Origin: Cymbidium sinense
Taxonomy: Eukaryota; Streptophyta; Magnoliopsida; Asparagales; Orchidaceae
NCBI GenBank assembly: GCA_021442155.1
Contig: CM038228.1
Location: 83,592,114 to 83,656,113, forward strand
Length of the DNA stretch: 64,000 nucleotides
Direction of reading: 5' to 3'
The position numbers and the translations under genes were made by a program. The notes beneath the pieces are model-generated. The model made no database searches, was not told the DNA's origin, and saw nothing but the letters and a program-made list of their open reading frames with translations. Of the stretch, positions 26,225 through 37,189 are shown in pieces; positions within the stretch are counted from its first letter, which is position 1, and the number at the start of each line of letters is the position of its first letter.

Positions 26225-26560
26225 ACTGGAGATTGTCCACCGCCGTGCCACCATCGCTGGCCGATCGCCACCATTCTCGGTTCTTTAATCACCGTTGCCG
26301 CCGGTGTCATCATTGACCACTGCGATCGCTCGCCATCGCATCACATTGCCGCCATGCTGCCATTATCACCATCGCTGCTACCACCACCATATCATCATCA
26401 TCATCGACTACCGCTGCCGGTCACCTCCTCCTCCCATCCTCGATCATCACCACTGGCCGACGTGCCACAACCACCATTTGTTCATCATCAACCACCAACA
26501 ATCGCATATAACCACTATCAGAGGCATATTGTTACACTCTAGATTCCATTGTCGCTTTCA
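26225..26560. repeat. Low-complexity CCACCATC / ATCACC tract
   Basis: C-rich trinucleotide-like composition (CCACCATCG, CATCATCATCATCGAC) gives His/Pro/Thr-rich translations such as the plus-strand frames at 26295-26570. These are composition artefacts rather than proteins. It lies just upstream of the Ty3/Gypsy body and may be inside the 5' LTR or leader. Confidence 0.7.
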
Positions 26561-26579
26561 TATATATTAATCTGTTATC

Positions 26580-26761
26580 GGAAAAGCTTTGTACTCAAAT
26601 ACATAGTGGAAGATTTTATCGGCTAGTTTTTTTTCCCTCTTCAGGAGTTTTTCCACATAAAAATTCTGGAGTTTCTTGTTCATTCTACAAATATTTGTGT
26701 AATTTGGATTTCCAAGGTATAAACTTTTATTCTATCGCAACTGGTTTCCTAGCACGCAACA
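26580..26761 (+). repeat. Putative 3' part of the 5' LTR of the Ty3/Gypsy element
   Basis: Contains GGAAAAGCTTTGTACTC, AGATTTTATCGGCTAG, TTCAGGAGTTTTTCCAC and CATAAAAATTCTGGAGTTTC, an arrangement common at R-U5 of plant LTRs. It ends GCACGCAACA immediately before a primer-site-like segment. The ending CA is as expected for an LTR. No second LTR is present downstream to confirm it. Confidence 0.5.
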
Positions 26762-26790
26762 GTTTGACGCCATAAGTGGGAAGCATACCC
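26762..26790 (+). other. Primer binding site region of the Ty3/Gypsy element
   Basis: GTTTGACGCCATAAGTGGGA resembles the TTTGGCGCCGTCTGTGGGA sequence that commonly follows the 5' LTR in Tat-type plant elements. It differs at several bases, consistent with age. The exact primer tRNA cannot be named from this. Confidence 0.5.
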
Positions 26791-27196
26791 CACAATCGCA
26801 ATCTCTGTGAATACCTGCATTATGGCCAACAGGCGCAACACTCGCAACAACGGAACCTCCCGCTCCAACTCCCATCACTCTCGAAACCAATCCTTGAACC
26901 AAGGATGCCAAGCTTCTACCCCCTAATAGGCATGACCCTATCGGTGAATGTGCAACAGGAATCTCTCTAGAACATCGTGTGCGCCAAATGGAAGAGTCTC
27001 AAAATGAGATAATTCAACTTTTAAGAGAAACACGACAACCACTACTACGATAAACGAATCTCCACCAAGATCGATCGTTAGCCAGGGGAGGTCAAAATGC
27101 TAATATAGGGCCTTCTCGCCATCAGGTTGAAGTTCCTCAGCTCAGGATATATCTCCTCCTTAATACTTCTACTCATCCATCACTTGCGCCAACCGA

Positions 27197-27800
27197 TTGC
27201 TAATCCACCAATTATTGCTAGTAGCTTGGCACGTTCATCCTGTTGATTCCACCCGTCATGTTATACGTGCGGAATTACAACACTTAGTACAAGAAGAATT
27301 CCACTTTAAAGATGGAAATCATCCTCCTTCTCATCGCGGCCATCAAGAGTCTTCACCTTTGACTGAAGCTATTTTTCAACATCCTATTCCCGTTAGGTTC
27401 AAGCTTCCGAGCATCGACTCGTATGATGGGGAAACTGACCCATATGAACACATCAACCATTACAGGACCATCATGCATATCCAACAAGCTCCTAACACAC
27501 TGTTTTGTCAGGTCTTTCCAGTCACCTTTAAGGGTTAGACTCGCACTTGGTTCTACTCCCTTCCAAGGGGATCCATCCATACCTTTGACGAACTCGCCTA
27601 GATTTTTGTAGAACAGTTCATTGCAAACTGGAGGAACATTAAAGATTCTTCTCATCATGCATTCATCGAATGAGGGTGAATCACTTAATGAGTAGAGGTT
27701 CTCCTTAGAGGCTCACCAAATACCAGTCGAATTATTAAGAAGATTTTTTCTTGGAGGGCTCTGTCCTGGGCCTTTCTACTCGTCACTAATGCGAGTTATG
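27197..27800 (+). pseudogene. gag (capsid) remnant
   Basis: Encodes FKLPSIDSYDGETDPYEHIN, then YRTIMHIQQAPNTLFCQVFP, a stop at 27536-27538, then TRTWFYSLPRGSIHTFDELA, a TAG, and IFVEQFIANWRN. This is the retrotransposon gag core pattern (YDG-DP-HI, AF-W, L-F). Gag would form the particle that packages element RNA. Stops break it at several points. Confidence 0.8.
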
Positions 27801-28379
27801 GTCCACTCATATGCTGACTTGGTTCATCGTGTGGAAATATAAATTTCTGCTGATGGGGCTATTAATGCCCATCGTAAACAATTTGAACAATCCACGGAAA
27901 ACGTAAGAGTGCCCCAGGGAACACAGATCGGCAATCACATCAAAAGAAGTAACAAGGCAGTCATGATCTCTCTTCACGGCCCTCACATCAATGATGTGAA
28001 CCGCAACCAAAAAAGGAATACACACCACTAAACACATCTTTTGTTAACGTCTTGATGGCCATTGGAGATGAAGGGACCATCAAGTGGTCATATCCGTTGA
28101 AACCAAATTCATAAATGGAGCAATATTGCCACTTCCATGTCGTGGACATACCATATGTAAATAACTCAAAAAGAGATCGAGAGGCTCATTCAAAGGATAT
28201 CTACGCCGACGATTTGTAATAGATCGACTCAAGCAAATCATAACTCCAACTAGAACCGGACAATCATCACAAATAAAAAATAGATAGGGAGAAATTGAAA
28301 CAATCATAGGAGGACCACTACTGCCTAATCAAGTCCTCATTGCCACCTCCAAAGAGCCAGAATTAAAGAAATATTGTAT

Positions 28380-28900
28380 TGATTATTCCATCACTTTTAA
28401 TGACTCGGACTTAGAAAGAGTCCAAGTTCTGCATCAAGATCGACTTGTCATCAGTGCGGGGATCGGGGACCCATATTATAATGTTAAGAAAATTTTGATT
28501 GATAATGAGAGTTCTGTCAATATCTTATTTTGCTCCATATTTCTTAGCATAGGTCTGGTTAAGGAAAAGCTCCAAACCGCTGCAAGACCATTATATGGGT
28601 TTGATAATCACCCTGTGTGAGTGGAGGGCACCCTTCTACCCCTGAGAATTTCGACAAGTGACTCATTCAATTCAATTCGGTGGTCAAGTCAGATTCTACA
28701 TACAACACTATATTCGGAAGGCCCTCCAATCAATTTTTGGTGTTGTTACTTCAGTATCTCATCTCAAGATGAAATTTTCAACACCATTGGGGTTGGAGTG
28801 ATCTGTAAAATTAATAAATAGACACCGTGTTACCTCAAATCAACCACGCCTTCGTGACCTTGATCGAGAATTTTAATTTTGGAGATGAAAAAGTACCCTA
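28380..28900 (+). pseudogene. Retropepsin-like protease remnant
   Basis: DSDLERVQVLHQDRLVIS is followed by VKKILIDNESSVNILFCS and, in another frame, YNTIFGRPSN and then HLKMKFSTP near 28690-28790, which is the protease-to-RT linker of Tat elements. The active site normally reads D-[NST]-G-S. Here the glycine codon is GAG (Glu), so the enzyme would be inactive even without the stop at 28618-28620. Confidence 0.75.
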
Positions 28901-28989
28901 GAGGGCTTCGTCTGTAGAAGACTTGCTCCATGTTTCATTATCAGATGACCAACATTTACCAACGGTAAGGATCCGCTCGCAGACGAACA

Positions 28990-29884
28990 TAAGGTAAAAT
29001 ACATAAACTTTTGTGCAAAAATCAAGACATCTTTGCTTGGAGTCTGACATATATGCCTGAGGTCGACCCGAATGTGATCATGCACTCCCTCAAGATTGAT
29101 CCAACTTTTAAACTGATCATCCAAAAGAAGCGAAGTTTTGCACCTGATTGCCTCCAAGCTATTGAACAAGAAGTTAACAGGCTCTTAGAAGCTTCATATG
29201 AGAAGTACATTACCCTACATTACTAGAAAATGTTGTCATGGTTAAGAAAATAAATTGAACTTGGAGAATGTTTATTGATTACACTGATCTCAACAAAACT
29301 TACCCGAAATATAGTTTTCCCCTCCTCCGAATTGATCAATTGGTCAATGCTAAGTTTGGGCATCAAATACTCAATTTTTGGATGCTTACTTATAACCAAA
29401 ATAAAATGGACCCAATGGATGAAGAAGCCGCATCATTTCAAACATATAAAGGTTTATATTATTACCAAGTTATGTCGTAAAAAATGATGGTGCTTATCAA
29501 CGCCTTATGAATAAGGTTTTAAAGACCTCTTAGGCCATACAATGGAGATATATGTGGATGATAGTAAAAAACTTGGAAGAATCACAACATATTTCTGACC
29601 TAGAAACCTGCTTTAACCTTCTTCGACGTTATAACATGTGACTTAACCCGACCAAGTGTGCTTTTGGAATTTTGCCGGGAAAATTTCTTTGGTTCATGCT
29701 CACCCACCACGGGATTGAAGCTAATCCCGAGAAAATCATAGCACTCAGAGATATGACTCGTCCGAAGAATATCAAAAAAGTTCAACGCTTGAATGGACGA
29801 ATTATTACCTTATCCCGCTTCTTAGTTCGTTATGGGGATAAATACTTATCATTCTTTAAAATATTGAAAGGAGCTAAAAAATAA
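28990..29884 (+). pseudogene. Reverse transcriptase remnant
   Basis: DIFAWSLTYMPEVDPNVIMH and RSFAPDCLQAIEQEVNRLLE begin the domain, followed by FIDYTDLNKTYPKYSFPLLR and IDQLVNAKFGHQ. The catalytic YVDD lies at 29551-29562. Then come NPTKCAFGILPGKFLWFMLT, HHGIEANPEKI, and RPKNIKKVQRLNGRI in the thumb/connection region. Frames change between blocks, so no continuous protein exists. It would copy element RNA into DNA. Confidence 0.88.
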
Positions 29885-30039
29885 TAATTTTTAATGGACT
29901 GATTAATGCTAAACTATTTTTGAGCAACTAAGGGAATATTTAACATCTCCACCCTTACTATCCAAGCCTATCCAAGGAGAGATATTATACTTATATCTCA
30001 CACTCTCTTTTCATGCAATAAGCTCAATTTTAGTGTGAG

Positions 30040-30260
30040 AGAAAAATACAATACAACGACCAATTTACTATGTCAGCAAAATTCTGTCTGATATAGAAAG
30101 TCGTTATCCACTAGCAGATAAAATGGCTTTGGCTTTAGTTTTCTCAACGCAAAAATTGCGTCCATACTTTCAAGCTCACACCATCGATTTTTATTTACCC
30201 ATTGAGGGTCATTCTACATAAATGAGAGGCATCTGAGAGGTTAATCAAATGTTTCGTAGA
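30040..30260 (+). pseudogene. RNase H remnant (first, retroviral-type)
   Basis: RPIYYVSKILSDIESRYPLA then DKMALALVFSTQKLRPYFQA match the RNase H region after RT in plant Ty3/Gypsy elements. A short frame follows with HTIDFYLPIEGHST before a stop. Confidence 0.7.
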
Positions 30261-30261
30261 A

Positions 30262-30720
30262 TTGGGAGAGTTCGATATTCATTTTCTATCCAGGCCAGAC
30301 ATAAAGTCTCAAGTACTCATAGACTTTATAGTGGAATGCACCGCCTACTCCAAATGTGCTATCTATTACACCCTTTCATCTCCTCAATGGACCCTTTATG
30401 TTGATGGAGCTTTAGGAAATACTGGTGCCGGAGCAGGAATCTTACTTATTTCCCCCCAACATGATACCTTAGAGTATGGACTTCGCTTAAAATTATCTAC
30501 AATATAGTTGAATATGAGGCTCTTATCGTAGGGTTGAGACTTGTCATCGATTATAAAGCTCAAAACTTAATGATCCACACTGACTCTCAGCTTGTCGCCT
30601 CCCAACTTGAGGGAAACTTTAATACTCATAATCCCCAGCTAGCACAATACCTCAATTTGGTGAAGTCACTTCTTGCACATATCAAGATACATCAAATCAT
30701 TCACATACTATGAGAGAAGA
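30262..30720 (+). pseudogene. Second RNase H (archaeal-type) remnant
   Basis: WTLYVDGALGNTGAGAGILL gives the first catalytic Asp. After a frame change near 30505, VEYEALIVGLRLVIDYKAQN gives the Glu and IHTDSQLVASQLEGNF the next Asp, so the D-E-D set of residues is visible in order. An additional domain of this type downstream of the normal RNase H is diagnostic of the Tat lineage. Confidence 0.78.
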
Positions 30721-31019
30721 AAATTCGATATACTGCTAAGCTCGCCCTACTACTGGAGATCTATTTAAGAGAAGGCATGTTGAGAAAATATATTTTTCTA
30801 GTATCAAAGGGTCATGGTTAATACAAGAAATTAATGAGATGAAGGAACCTTTATGGATGAACCCCTTCATGTCCCTTCTATAAGAAGGGATCTTTCCTGA
30901 AGACCCATCTGCTGCAACTCGTCTCTAAAGGCAAGCTGCAAACTTTATTATTATTGAAGGTGAACTATACAAATGAGTTTTTTCTAGGTCATACCTTAAA
31001 TGTCTCTAACCATTAGAGG

Positions 31020-31768
31020 CTGATTATGTATTATGAGAGGTTCACTTTGAGATATGTGGAGAACACCTAGGAGGAAGGGCGCTAGCCCTTAAAATTATAA
31101 GGCAAGGGTTCTATTGGCCTACGATAAAGCAAGACGCCTTGGATTTCATAAAAAAATGCAAGTTGTTAATTGCACCCTAACCTCTCTCATACACCACATA
31201 TAGAGCTCTCATCCCTTAAAAGCCCATGACATTTTGCTCAATGGGGAATTGATATCATGAGACTTTTTTCAGTAGCATCAGGGCAATGAAAGTTTATCAT
31301 TTTAGCTGTCGACTACTTCAATAAATGAGTGGAGGCTGAACCACTCGCTAAAATCATGGAGGTAAATGCTAAATAATTTATTTGAAAAAATATAATATGT
31401 TGATTCGGTCTTCTTGCAAAATCATTATCGACAATGAAACCCAATTTACTGGAAAAGTCTTTACATCTTTTTGTAAAGATCTTCACATTCATCTGCTACA
31501 TACGGATGTAGCTCATCCTCAAACTAATAAACAAACTGAAGCTACAAATAGGACTATACTCAAAGGGTTAAAAATGCGTCTTGAGAAGGCTGGTGGGGGT
31601 GGGGGGTGGGGGGCGTGAGCAATAGGTTGAGGAGCTCTCCAATGTACTTTGGGTTTACTGCACAACATCACAAACTCCAACTGGTGAGACACAATATAAT
31701 TTGTATTTCGGTACATAAGATATTATACTAGTAGATATCAGGATTCTAAATCCAAGAGTTCAACCATT
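31020..31768 (+). pseudogene. Integrase remnant
   Basis: The zinc-binding region appears as EVHFEICGEHLGGRALALKI, then QGFYWPTIKQDALDFIKKCK. Catalytic residues are Asp in WGIDIM (31251-31253), Asp in IIIDNETQFTG (31430-31432) and Glu in QTEATNRTILKG (31538-31540), giving the D-x35-E spacing of the DDE core. LWVYCTTSQTPTGETQYNLY and NPRVQPF follow. Several stops occur before the core, and a G-rich insertion interrupts the region near 31591. Confidence 0.85.
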
Positions 31769-31792
31769 TTAGTGAACCGCTCAATCTCCACC
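31769..31792. repeat. Junction filler from the 10-13 kb tandem repeat
   Basis: The stretch ACCATTTTAGTGAACCGCTC followed by AATCTCCACC (about 31764-31793) is, with one mismatch, the reverse complement of sequence in tandem unit 1 near 11337-11366. It sits exactly between the Ty3/Gypsy remnant and the start of the segmental duplicate. Confidence 0.6.
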
Positions 31793-33988
31793 ATCATAAC
31801 ATTTATGAAGTTATAATGAGAAAATTTTAAAATTGAATATGGTGTAAAAGTAAATTAGTAGAACTAAGATGAAAAAAAATTAAAATTCAAGTATAAATTT
31901 AATTCTCAATAAACTAGCAATGAGATATGCCTCATTAGTTATTTCCAATGATAATGAATAAATTATCCGTTCAAAGAGAGACTTACTTGATATTTTTTTT
32001 TAAAAGTTTTCAAATTTTAAAAATAATTAGTGGCTATTGCTGGCATCTTGAAGGTCCATTTAAATAGTGGAGAAAAAAATTTGTATGACTCATAAAAATA
32101 ACCATTAAAAGCTTAAAATAAAATAATTAATATTTTAAAAATTTTAGTAATGAGAATCACAAAACTAAGTAAAATCGGATCATTGCCTACTTAAATCAAA
32201 CTCAAATAAAAATTAGCAAGTCATATCTAAATTAAATAGAGATTGGATCGATCAAGCTTCAACCAGCCTCGACTCGATTGTAGTTGAAACTGAATATCAT
32301 TGAGCCAATCTAAGTCAAAGTTTAATCTACTCGAGATCAAATTGTCAACAAGCCTAAGGCATAATCTCTCCGATTTCTATGAGAACAAAACAAATATCCT
32401 TAAAAAAACACTTAATATTGGCAGAAAAACCTTGCAATTAAAGAGAACATGACTAACCCACAAGCTTCAAATGCACACTTAAAGGCACCACTAACTTAAA
32501 ATAACATTACACTTCCCACTATTAACCAGCCTCACCCACACACTTCCTTCCACACACTAAGACATTATATATATATATATATAATACTACTTTCTTCCCA
32601 GCAAACAAACTACAAAACCCCAAATCTATCTTCTTAGAACTTAAAACCACTGATCAGATCAGATCCCAATAGCCATAGCAATAACAACCATCATCCCCAT
32701 AATCACTAAATTCAACCACACAAGTCTGCTTGGAGCCATGGATATCCCTAAAACCTTAACATCATCAACAACCGGACCGCACAATGAGCTATGGTCATCA
32801 CTCCTGGTGTTGTAATACACGCTGTAAAACGCCACCCTGGTCCTCTCGGCTTTGGCAGTGAAGCTCACATTAGCCATGGAAGTGGCGTTTCCAAGCGAGC
32901 GAAATGGAAATTCTCCGCCTGGTCGCCGGCGAATGCCATGACTGCTAAGGGAGGCTGGCAGGAATCGCCTGCCGAGCCCATGGTGAAGACGAGGCTGTAC
33001 TGCTTATCTGGTTTGGTCTCAACCAGCTGGGAGATGATGCCTTCCTTTCCTGAGAGGAGCTCAATCGCACGCTTACCCTGAGGGACGGTATAGTGGTCGG
33101 AGTCCACGTAGCGAACTGCTCGGTTGGATTCGACTATCCAGCCGGGGAGAGAGGAGGTCTCCTCATCGAGATTGGTAGGGAGGAGTACGCCGAGAGTTGC
33201 ATTCTTGAACATCCATGGGCCTTCTTCGAAGTCACCATTGATAACAGCATTATCTGCATGAGAGGATTGGTTACTGAGCTTCAGTAGTTATCTGCATGAG
33301 ATCTTTATGTGAAACAAAAGCATGGGTGATTTCAGATCATCTAATAACACTCCACAGAATCCATACAATAAATAAAGTAGTAACAGATAAGTAACACTTA
33401 GAAAATAGAAGGATAAAGCATTCATGGAAAGCAAGAGTTCTAATGATTTGTTCATTCAGGCAGAAATAAATGGCCTGACAATCACCATCAGATCATGGGG
33501 TGCAACGTGGCTTAGAAATTTATTTTGTGGATCAGACCCACAGAATTTTCTTCCTCCCTCGTCATTTTCTAACCCTAAATTGACCTGCTACACTGGCTGT
33601 GGGTCACAATCAATCTGAACTGATTATGCGGCCCTGATTTCCTTCCCTCCTCCATATCGTGGTTTAGAAACTGATTTTTGGTATGAATTTCGCCAGACAT
33701 ACAATAGCAAAAAGCAATGGCCATTATCTGAGTAAAAATCAACATATACTTTGCCGTGATGGCTAAGTGATAATACAACCCTTTTTTTTGTACCATCTTT
33801 GTTGCGATCATTAGATAAAATCTAGATATTAATAATTATTTTTCTAAAATATCACAACGATTTGTGAAATCATGGTAATTTGATGGTCAGTTAATGTGTT
33901 TTTTCATCCTTGACTACTGCAGCCTTTTCTTAGAGTTTAAAATATAAAGTTCTCCCATAAACATATTTCTCTTATTTGCTTTAATTCT
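31793..33988. repeat. Direct segmental duplication, copy 2 (carries the DUF642 exon)
   Basis: Same orientation as 16150-18409, about 15.6 kb further on. It starts at the same base and is cut at the right by the assembly gap, so its true right border is unknown. Confidence 0.92.
32659..33253 (-). pseudogene. DUF642 cell-wall protein, last exon, copy 2 (single frameshift)
   Basis: Same exon as at 17090-17677 but less damaged: acceptor CTCATGCAG, then the second DUF642 half with NLDEETSSLPGW, GKRAIELLSGKEGIISQLVE, SCQPPLAVMAFAGDQAENFH, and after one lost base NVSFTAKAERTRVAFYSVYY, SLCGPVVDDVKVLG and a hydrophobic GPI-type tail. The lesion is TTGGAAAC where the family's GN motif suggests TTGGGAAAC; copy 1 has the same lesion. 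Restoring the frame there is the only thing needed for this exon to read through, so a systematic base-calling error in a G run is a live alternative. The exons for the first half would lie in or beyond the gap. Confidence 0.88.
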
Positions 33989-34088
33989 NNNNNNNNNNNN
34001 NNNNNNNNNNNNNNNNNNNNNNNNNNNNNNNNNNNNNNNNNNNNNNNNNNNNNNNNNNNNNNNNNNNNNNNNNNNNNNNNNNNNNNNN
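33989..34088. other. Assembly gap (100 N)
   Basis: Exactly 100 N, the usual placeholder for a gap of unknown size. The left contig ends inside the DUF642 duplicate and the right contig starts inside repeat family E, so both ends are in repeats and the join is not supported by the sequence itself. Confidence 1.
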
Positions 34089-34628
34089 AAACATATAAAT
34101 CCCAACTATAGGATAGTTTGGGATGCTCACTATAAACTTTTAGTATCATGAGTATCCCTACTCATCTCCTTTTGGATTTGATAATAAGTCTTTCTTTTCG
34201 ATCTATCCCATTTGATCTTCCAAACATAGCCAATTTATTGATAGCCCTATCTTTGAATTCTTTGGAGACAATAATTGCCTACTTTAATCAAGAGTATTCC
34301 TAAGGAATTTATCTTCCTTGGGATGTAATTAACTATGGGGGCTTCCCTCCGTAGGAAACTTTAGAACTCGATTTAAATAAACCTTAATTTATTCTTCTAT
34401 GTAAAGTAGGGAAAAAAATCTTTGGTACATTCAAGACCCATCATGAGTCATTATTAGGTGATTAGGTCCATCGTATGGTAGTGATTTCTATCTTTTGAGA
34501 TAGTGCACTTTTCCTTGATGTCATACCTGATCACCTCAATAAGTACACCCTCAGATCTACGTGGTATCTCTCCCCAATATATATACACACATCACACACA
34601 TCACACAACCAAAAAAATAAACACCACA
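34089..34628. mobile_element. Family E terminal fragment (about 540 bases, right-end orientation)
   Basis: Runs from the gap to AATAAACACCACA, the right-hand terminus of family E. It matches 53460-53966 and the end of 34629-36499 in the same orientation. It is followed directly by internal family E sequence, so this unit had inserted into another copy. Confidence 0.75.
34333..34354. repeat. Family E hairpin
   Basis: Arms CTATGGGGGC and CCCTCCGTAG with a TT loop. Two G-T wobbles and one mismatch; otherwise paired. Same position in the arm as the other copies. Confidence 0.65.
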
Positions 34629-36499
34629 AGGAAATGCTTAAAAATAAATATAAATGCTCTCTTTGTAGGTTGCTTAAACTCTTAAGCATAATCCAAGTAT
34701 CCAAGTTAGGACAAGTGAGCTTTGTTACCCTTGTGAAGTGATAAGTCTAAGTTATACATATAACTGCTTAGGATTATATGTATGTTTAGTCAACCTCTAT
34801 TTTGAAAGTATGGTTAGATATACTTTTTCCTCTTTGAATGTAATTTTATAATAGGAATTAGGATAAGTGCTATGGGGGATTAGGATAAGCAGTGGCCAGA
34901 AGGCTTTGTCCTAAAGTCCCCTATGATTCCTTTGAAGTAAGCACATCTGAATCACAGAAGGAGCTAACTAAATCAAGAGAAAGAAGGAGGAGGATGGAAG
35001 AGTGAAGAATAAAGACCCCCATAGCATGTATTCATTCTAAATTCTAATTATTTCATATTCTAGGTTGTATAAGGTTAGAGCTACCCATCTTTTATCTTTT
35101 TTAGGGTTTGTAAGATTGTTTTACAGTAGTTATAAAATTGATTGATGATTTATTTAAATTGCACATTAGAAATGACATACTTTTTCATAATTTCTTATGA
35201 TTGATGCTTTAATATATGGCCTAGATGTGGTAGGCTCTTAGGATTAAAATAAATTTTCCACCCAACTAATCACTCATAACTAAATTTTAAACAACTCATA
35301 ATCTCATCATAAAGCCTAGGACATAAATAAGTTAATTAAAAGGTTTATCAACCCCTTAGCTATATGTTGTATGTCTCATATCATGCATATCATCTTGAGT
35401 CACTTTTGTAAAATGAGGGCCTCCATCCTTACACGTATAGGGATCGCTTGACCCATGAGAGCAACCCTTACCGATGGAGCTTCACCCTCTTTCTCTTATG
35501 ATTTAACTAATAATCAATCATCACCATGCATTTTGGCATATAAAAATCCCCAAAGACTTTGTCTAAATGATGTCTCAAAAATGAAATAAAATTTGAAAAG
35601 ATTTTGTATTTATAGATTAAGTCATATGCTTATACCACTCATGCTAGTCTCTCTTGGGGAGTAGGTTTAGGACTTTAATTTCTTTTGAATTAAATAACTA
35701 TCCTAGCTATCTTGTAATTCATAGGAACAAACTATATGGTTTTAAAATCATAGGAGGAGTTAGTTGGTGGCCACTTTAGGTAGTTTTAAGTTTAAAAGTC
35801 AGACAATTTATTCTCTCTTATAGAGGTAAACCTTTATGTCAACCTGTCACTTAGATTTAGGATCCGAGATAGCTATTTCACTCGAGATACAAGCATAAAT
35901 CCTCACCTCTTAGTTATTTTCATAACTTTGTGTTGGCAGATTTTAAGCCCTAGTAATCTAATAAAATTTCAACTCAAATGAATGACATCTCTTCACTTGC
36001 AAATATATAAAGCTCAATCATAGGATAGATTGGAATGTTCACTAGGTCTGTTAGTATCATGAGCATTCCCTACTTATTTCCTTTGAATTCTAAAATAAGT
36101 CTTCTCCTTGAACTTTTCCAATTGATTTTCCAATATAACTAACCCTTTGATAGTCTAACTTTGAAATCTTTGGAGATGATTATCATCTACTTTAATCGAG
36201 AGTATTCTTAGGGAATTTCATGCCCTATGATGTAATTAACTATTGAGGCTTTCCTCCATAGGGTACTTAAGAACACAGTTTAATATAAACCCTGCTTTAT
36301 CATCCATGTAAAGCAGGGGAAAAATCTCTGGTATATTCGAAGATCTATTATGCTTTAAGAGTCCTTATTAAGTGATTAGGTCCATTGAAGGATGGTGTCT
36401 TTATCTTTTGAGATTGTACATCATTCCTTAATGTCATACCGATCACTTTAAGTACCCTATGATCTACATGGTGTCCCCCCATCTAAAATAAACACCACA
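34629..36499. mobile_element. Family E arm, right-end orientation
   Basis: Begins within the arm (AAAAATAAATATAAATGC, then GTAGGTTGCTTAAACTC) and runs to the terminus AAAATAAACACCACA. It matches 52110-53966 over its length in the same orientation and is the inverted counterpart of 36919-38830. Non-coding. Landmarks include GGTTGTATAAGG, a block with TAAACCTTTATGTCAACC, and the hairpin at 36240. Confidence 0.85.
36240..36261. repeat. Family E hairpin
   Basis: Arms CTATTGAGGC and TCCTCCATAG with a TT loop. An A-T pair replaces the G-C pair seen in the 53704 copy. Two positions do not pair. Confidence 0.6.
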
Positions 36500-36918
36500 A
36501 AGGTTTAAAATGTCATTTTACCCTTTAATTCATATCTTAAAGATTTTATTTATACTTCCAATGCTTAATCTATGCTAATTTGAGCTCAGATCATATCACT
36601 TTTTATATAATCGGGTTCATCTTATTGAGAAATTTAGTTTGACTACAAATTTATTGGTTATCCTAAACTTAATTTTGAAAGTTATCTAAGTTGAAATTCA
36701 TCAATAATTATGTCAAGTAGACTTTTGGTAATATTTATTAAAATATTAAATAAATTATATATGCTCTTATTTTTCACATGAAGGGGATCAGACTTGAGAT
36801 TGAAAAGAGATTTGAAGATATGAAGACTCTAGAGCTTTATCAAAGAACCAATATTGATTATCATTAATAACTATTGTCATAGACTAATGTTGTTCAACCA
36901 TCATTTTTTGACTATCAT
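36500..36918. other. Spacer between inverted family E arms
   Basis: AT-rich sequence with no landmark of family E and no coding features. It separates the right-end arm on its left from the left-end arm on its right, forming the loop of an inverted pair. Confidence 0.55.
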
Positions 36919-37167
36919 CTTTGTTATTTTTATTTTGGAGATGTGGAACACCATGCAGATCTTAGGTGGTACTTATTGAAGTGATTGGGTATGATATTAA
37001 GGAATGATACCTACCTCAAAAGATAAAAATTATCACCCTATAATAGACCTAATCACTTAATAACGACTCCTAAGGCATGATGGGTCTTCAAATATACCAG
37101 ATATTTTCCCCTACTTTACATGAAAAAGTAAAGCAGAGTTTATATTAAGATGAGTTCATTAAGTTCC

Positions 37168-37189
37168 CTATGGAGGCAAGCCTCCATAG
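37168..37189. repeat. Family E hairpin, perfect stem
   Basis: Arms CTATGGAGGC and GCCTCCATAG pair at all ten positions around an AA loop. Relative to the perfect stem at 53704, one G-C pair is changed to A-T on both sides. Confidence 0.8.

Larger units (their letters stand above)
26762..31768 (+). mobile_element. Decayed Ty3/Gypsy LTR retrotransposon, Tat-like, 3' end missing
   Basis: Degenerate protein blocks follow in the order gag, protease, reverse transcriptase, RNase H, a second RNase H, integrase. Integrase after RT marks Ty3/Gypsy, and a second archaeal-type RNase H downstream of the first is the known hallmark of the Tat lineage (Retand/Ogre relatives). Every domain is interrupted by stops or frameshifts, so the copy is dead. 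A likely 5' LTR end and primer site lie at its start. The body stops at about 31768, after the integrase block NPRVQPF, where other repeat DNA and then DUF642 copy 2 begin, so there is no polypurine tract or 3' LTR. Confidence 0.9.

Noticed and set aside
26295..26570. Frames rich in His, Pro and Thr
   Set aside because: They come from a CCACCATC-like low-complexity tract read in two frames; no domain or conservation is visible.
33914..34149. Frames running through the N gap
   Set aside because: They consist mostly of unknown residues and mean nothing.
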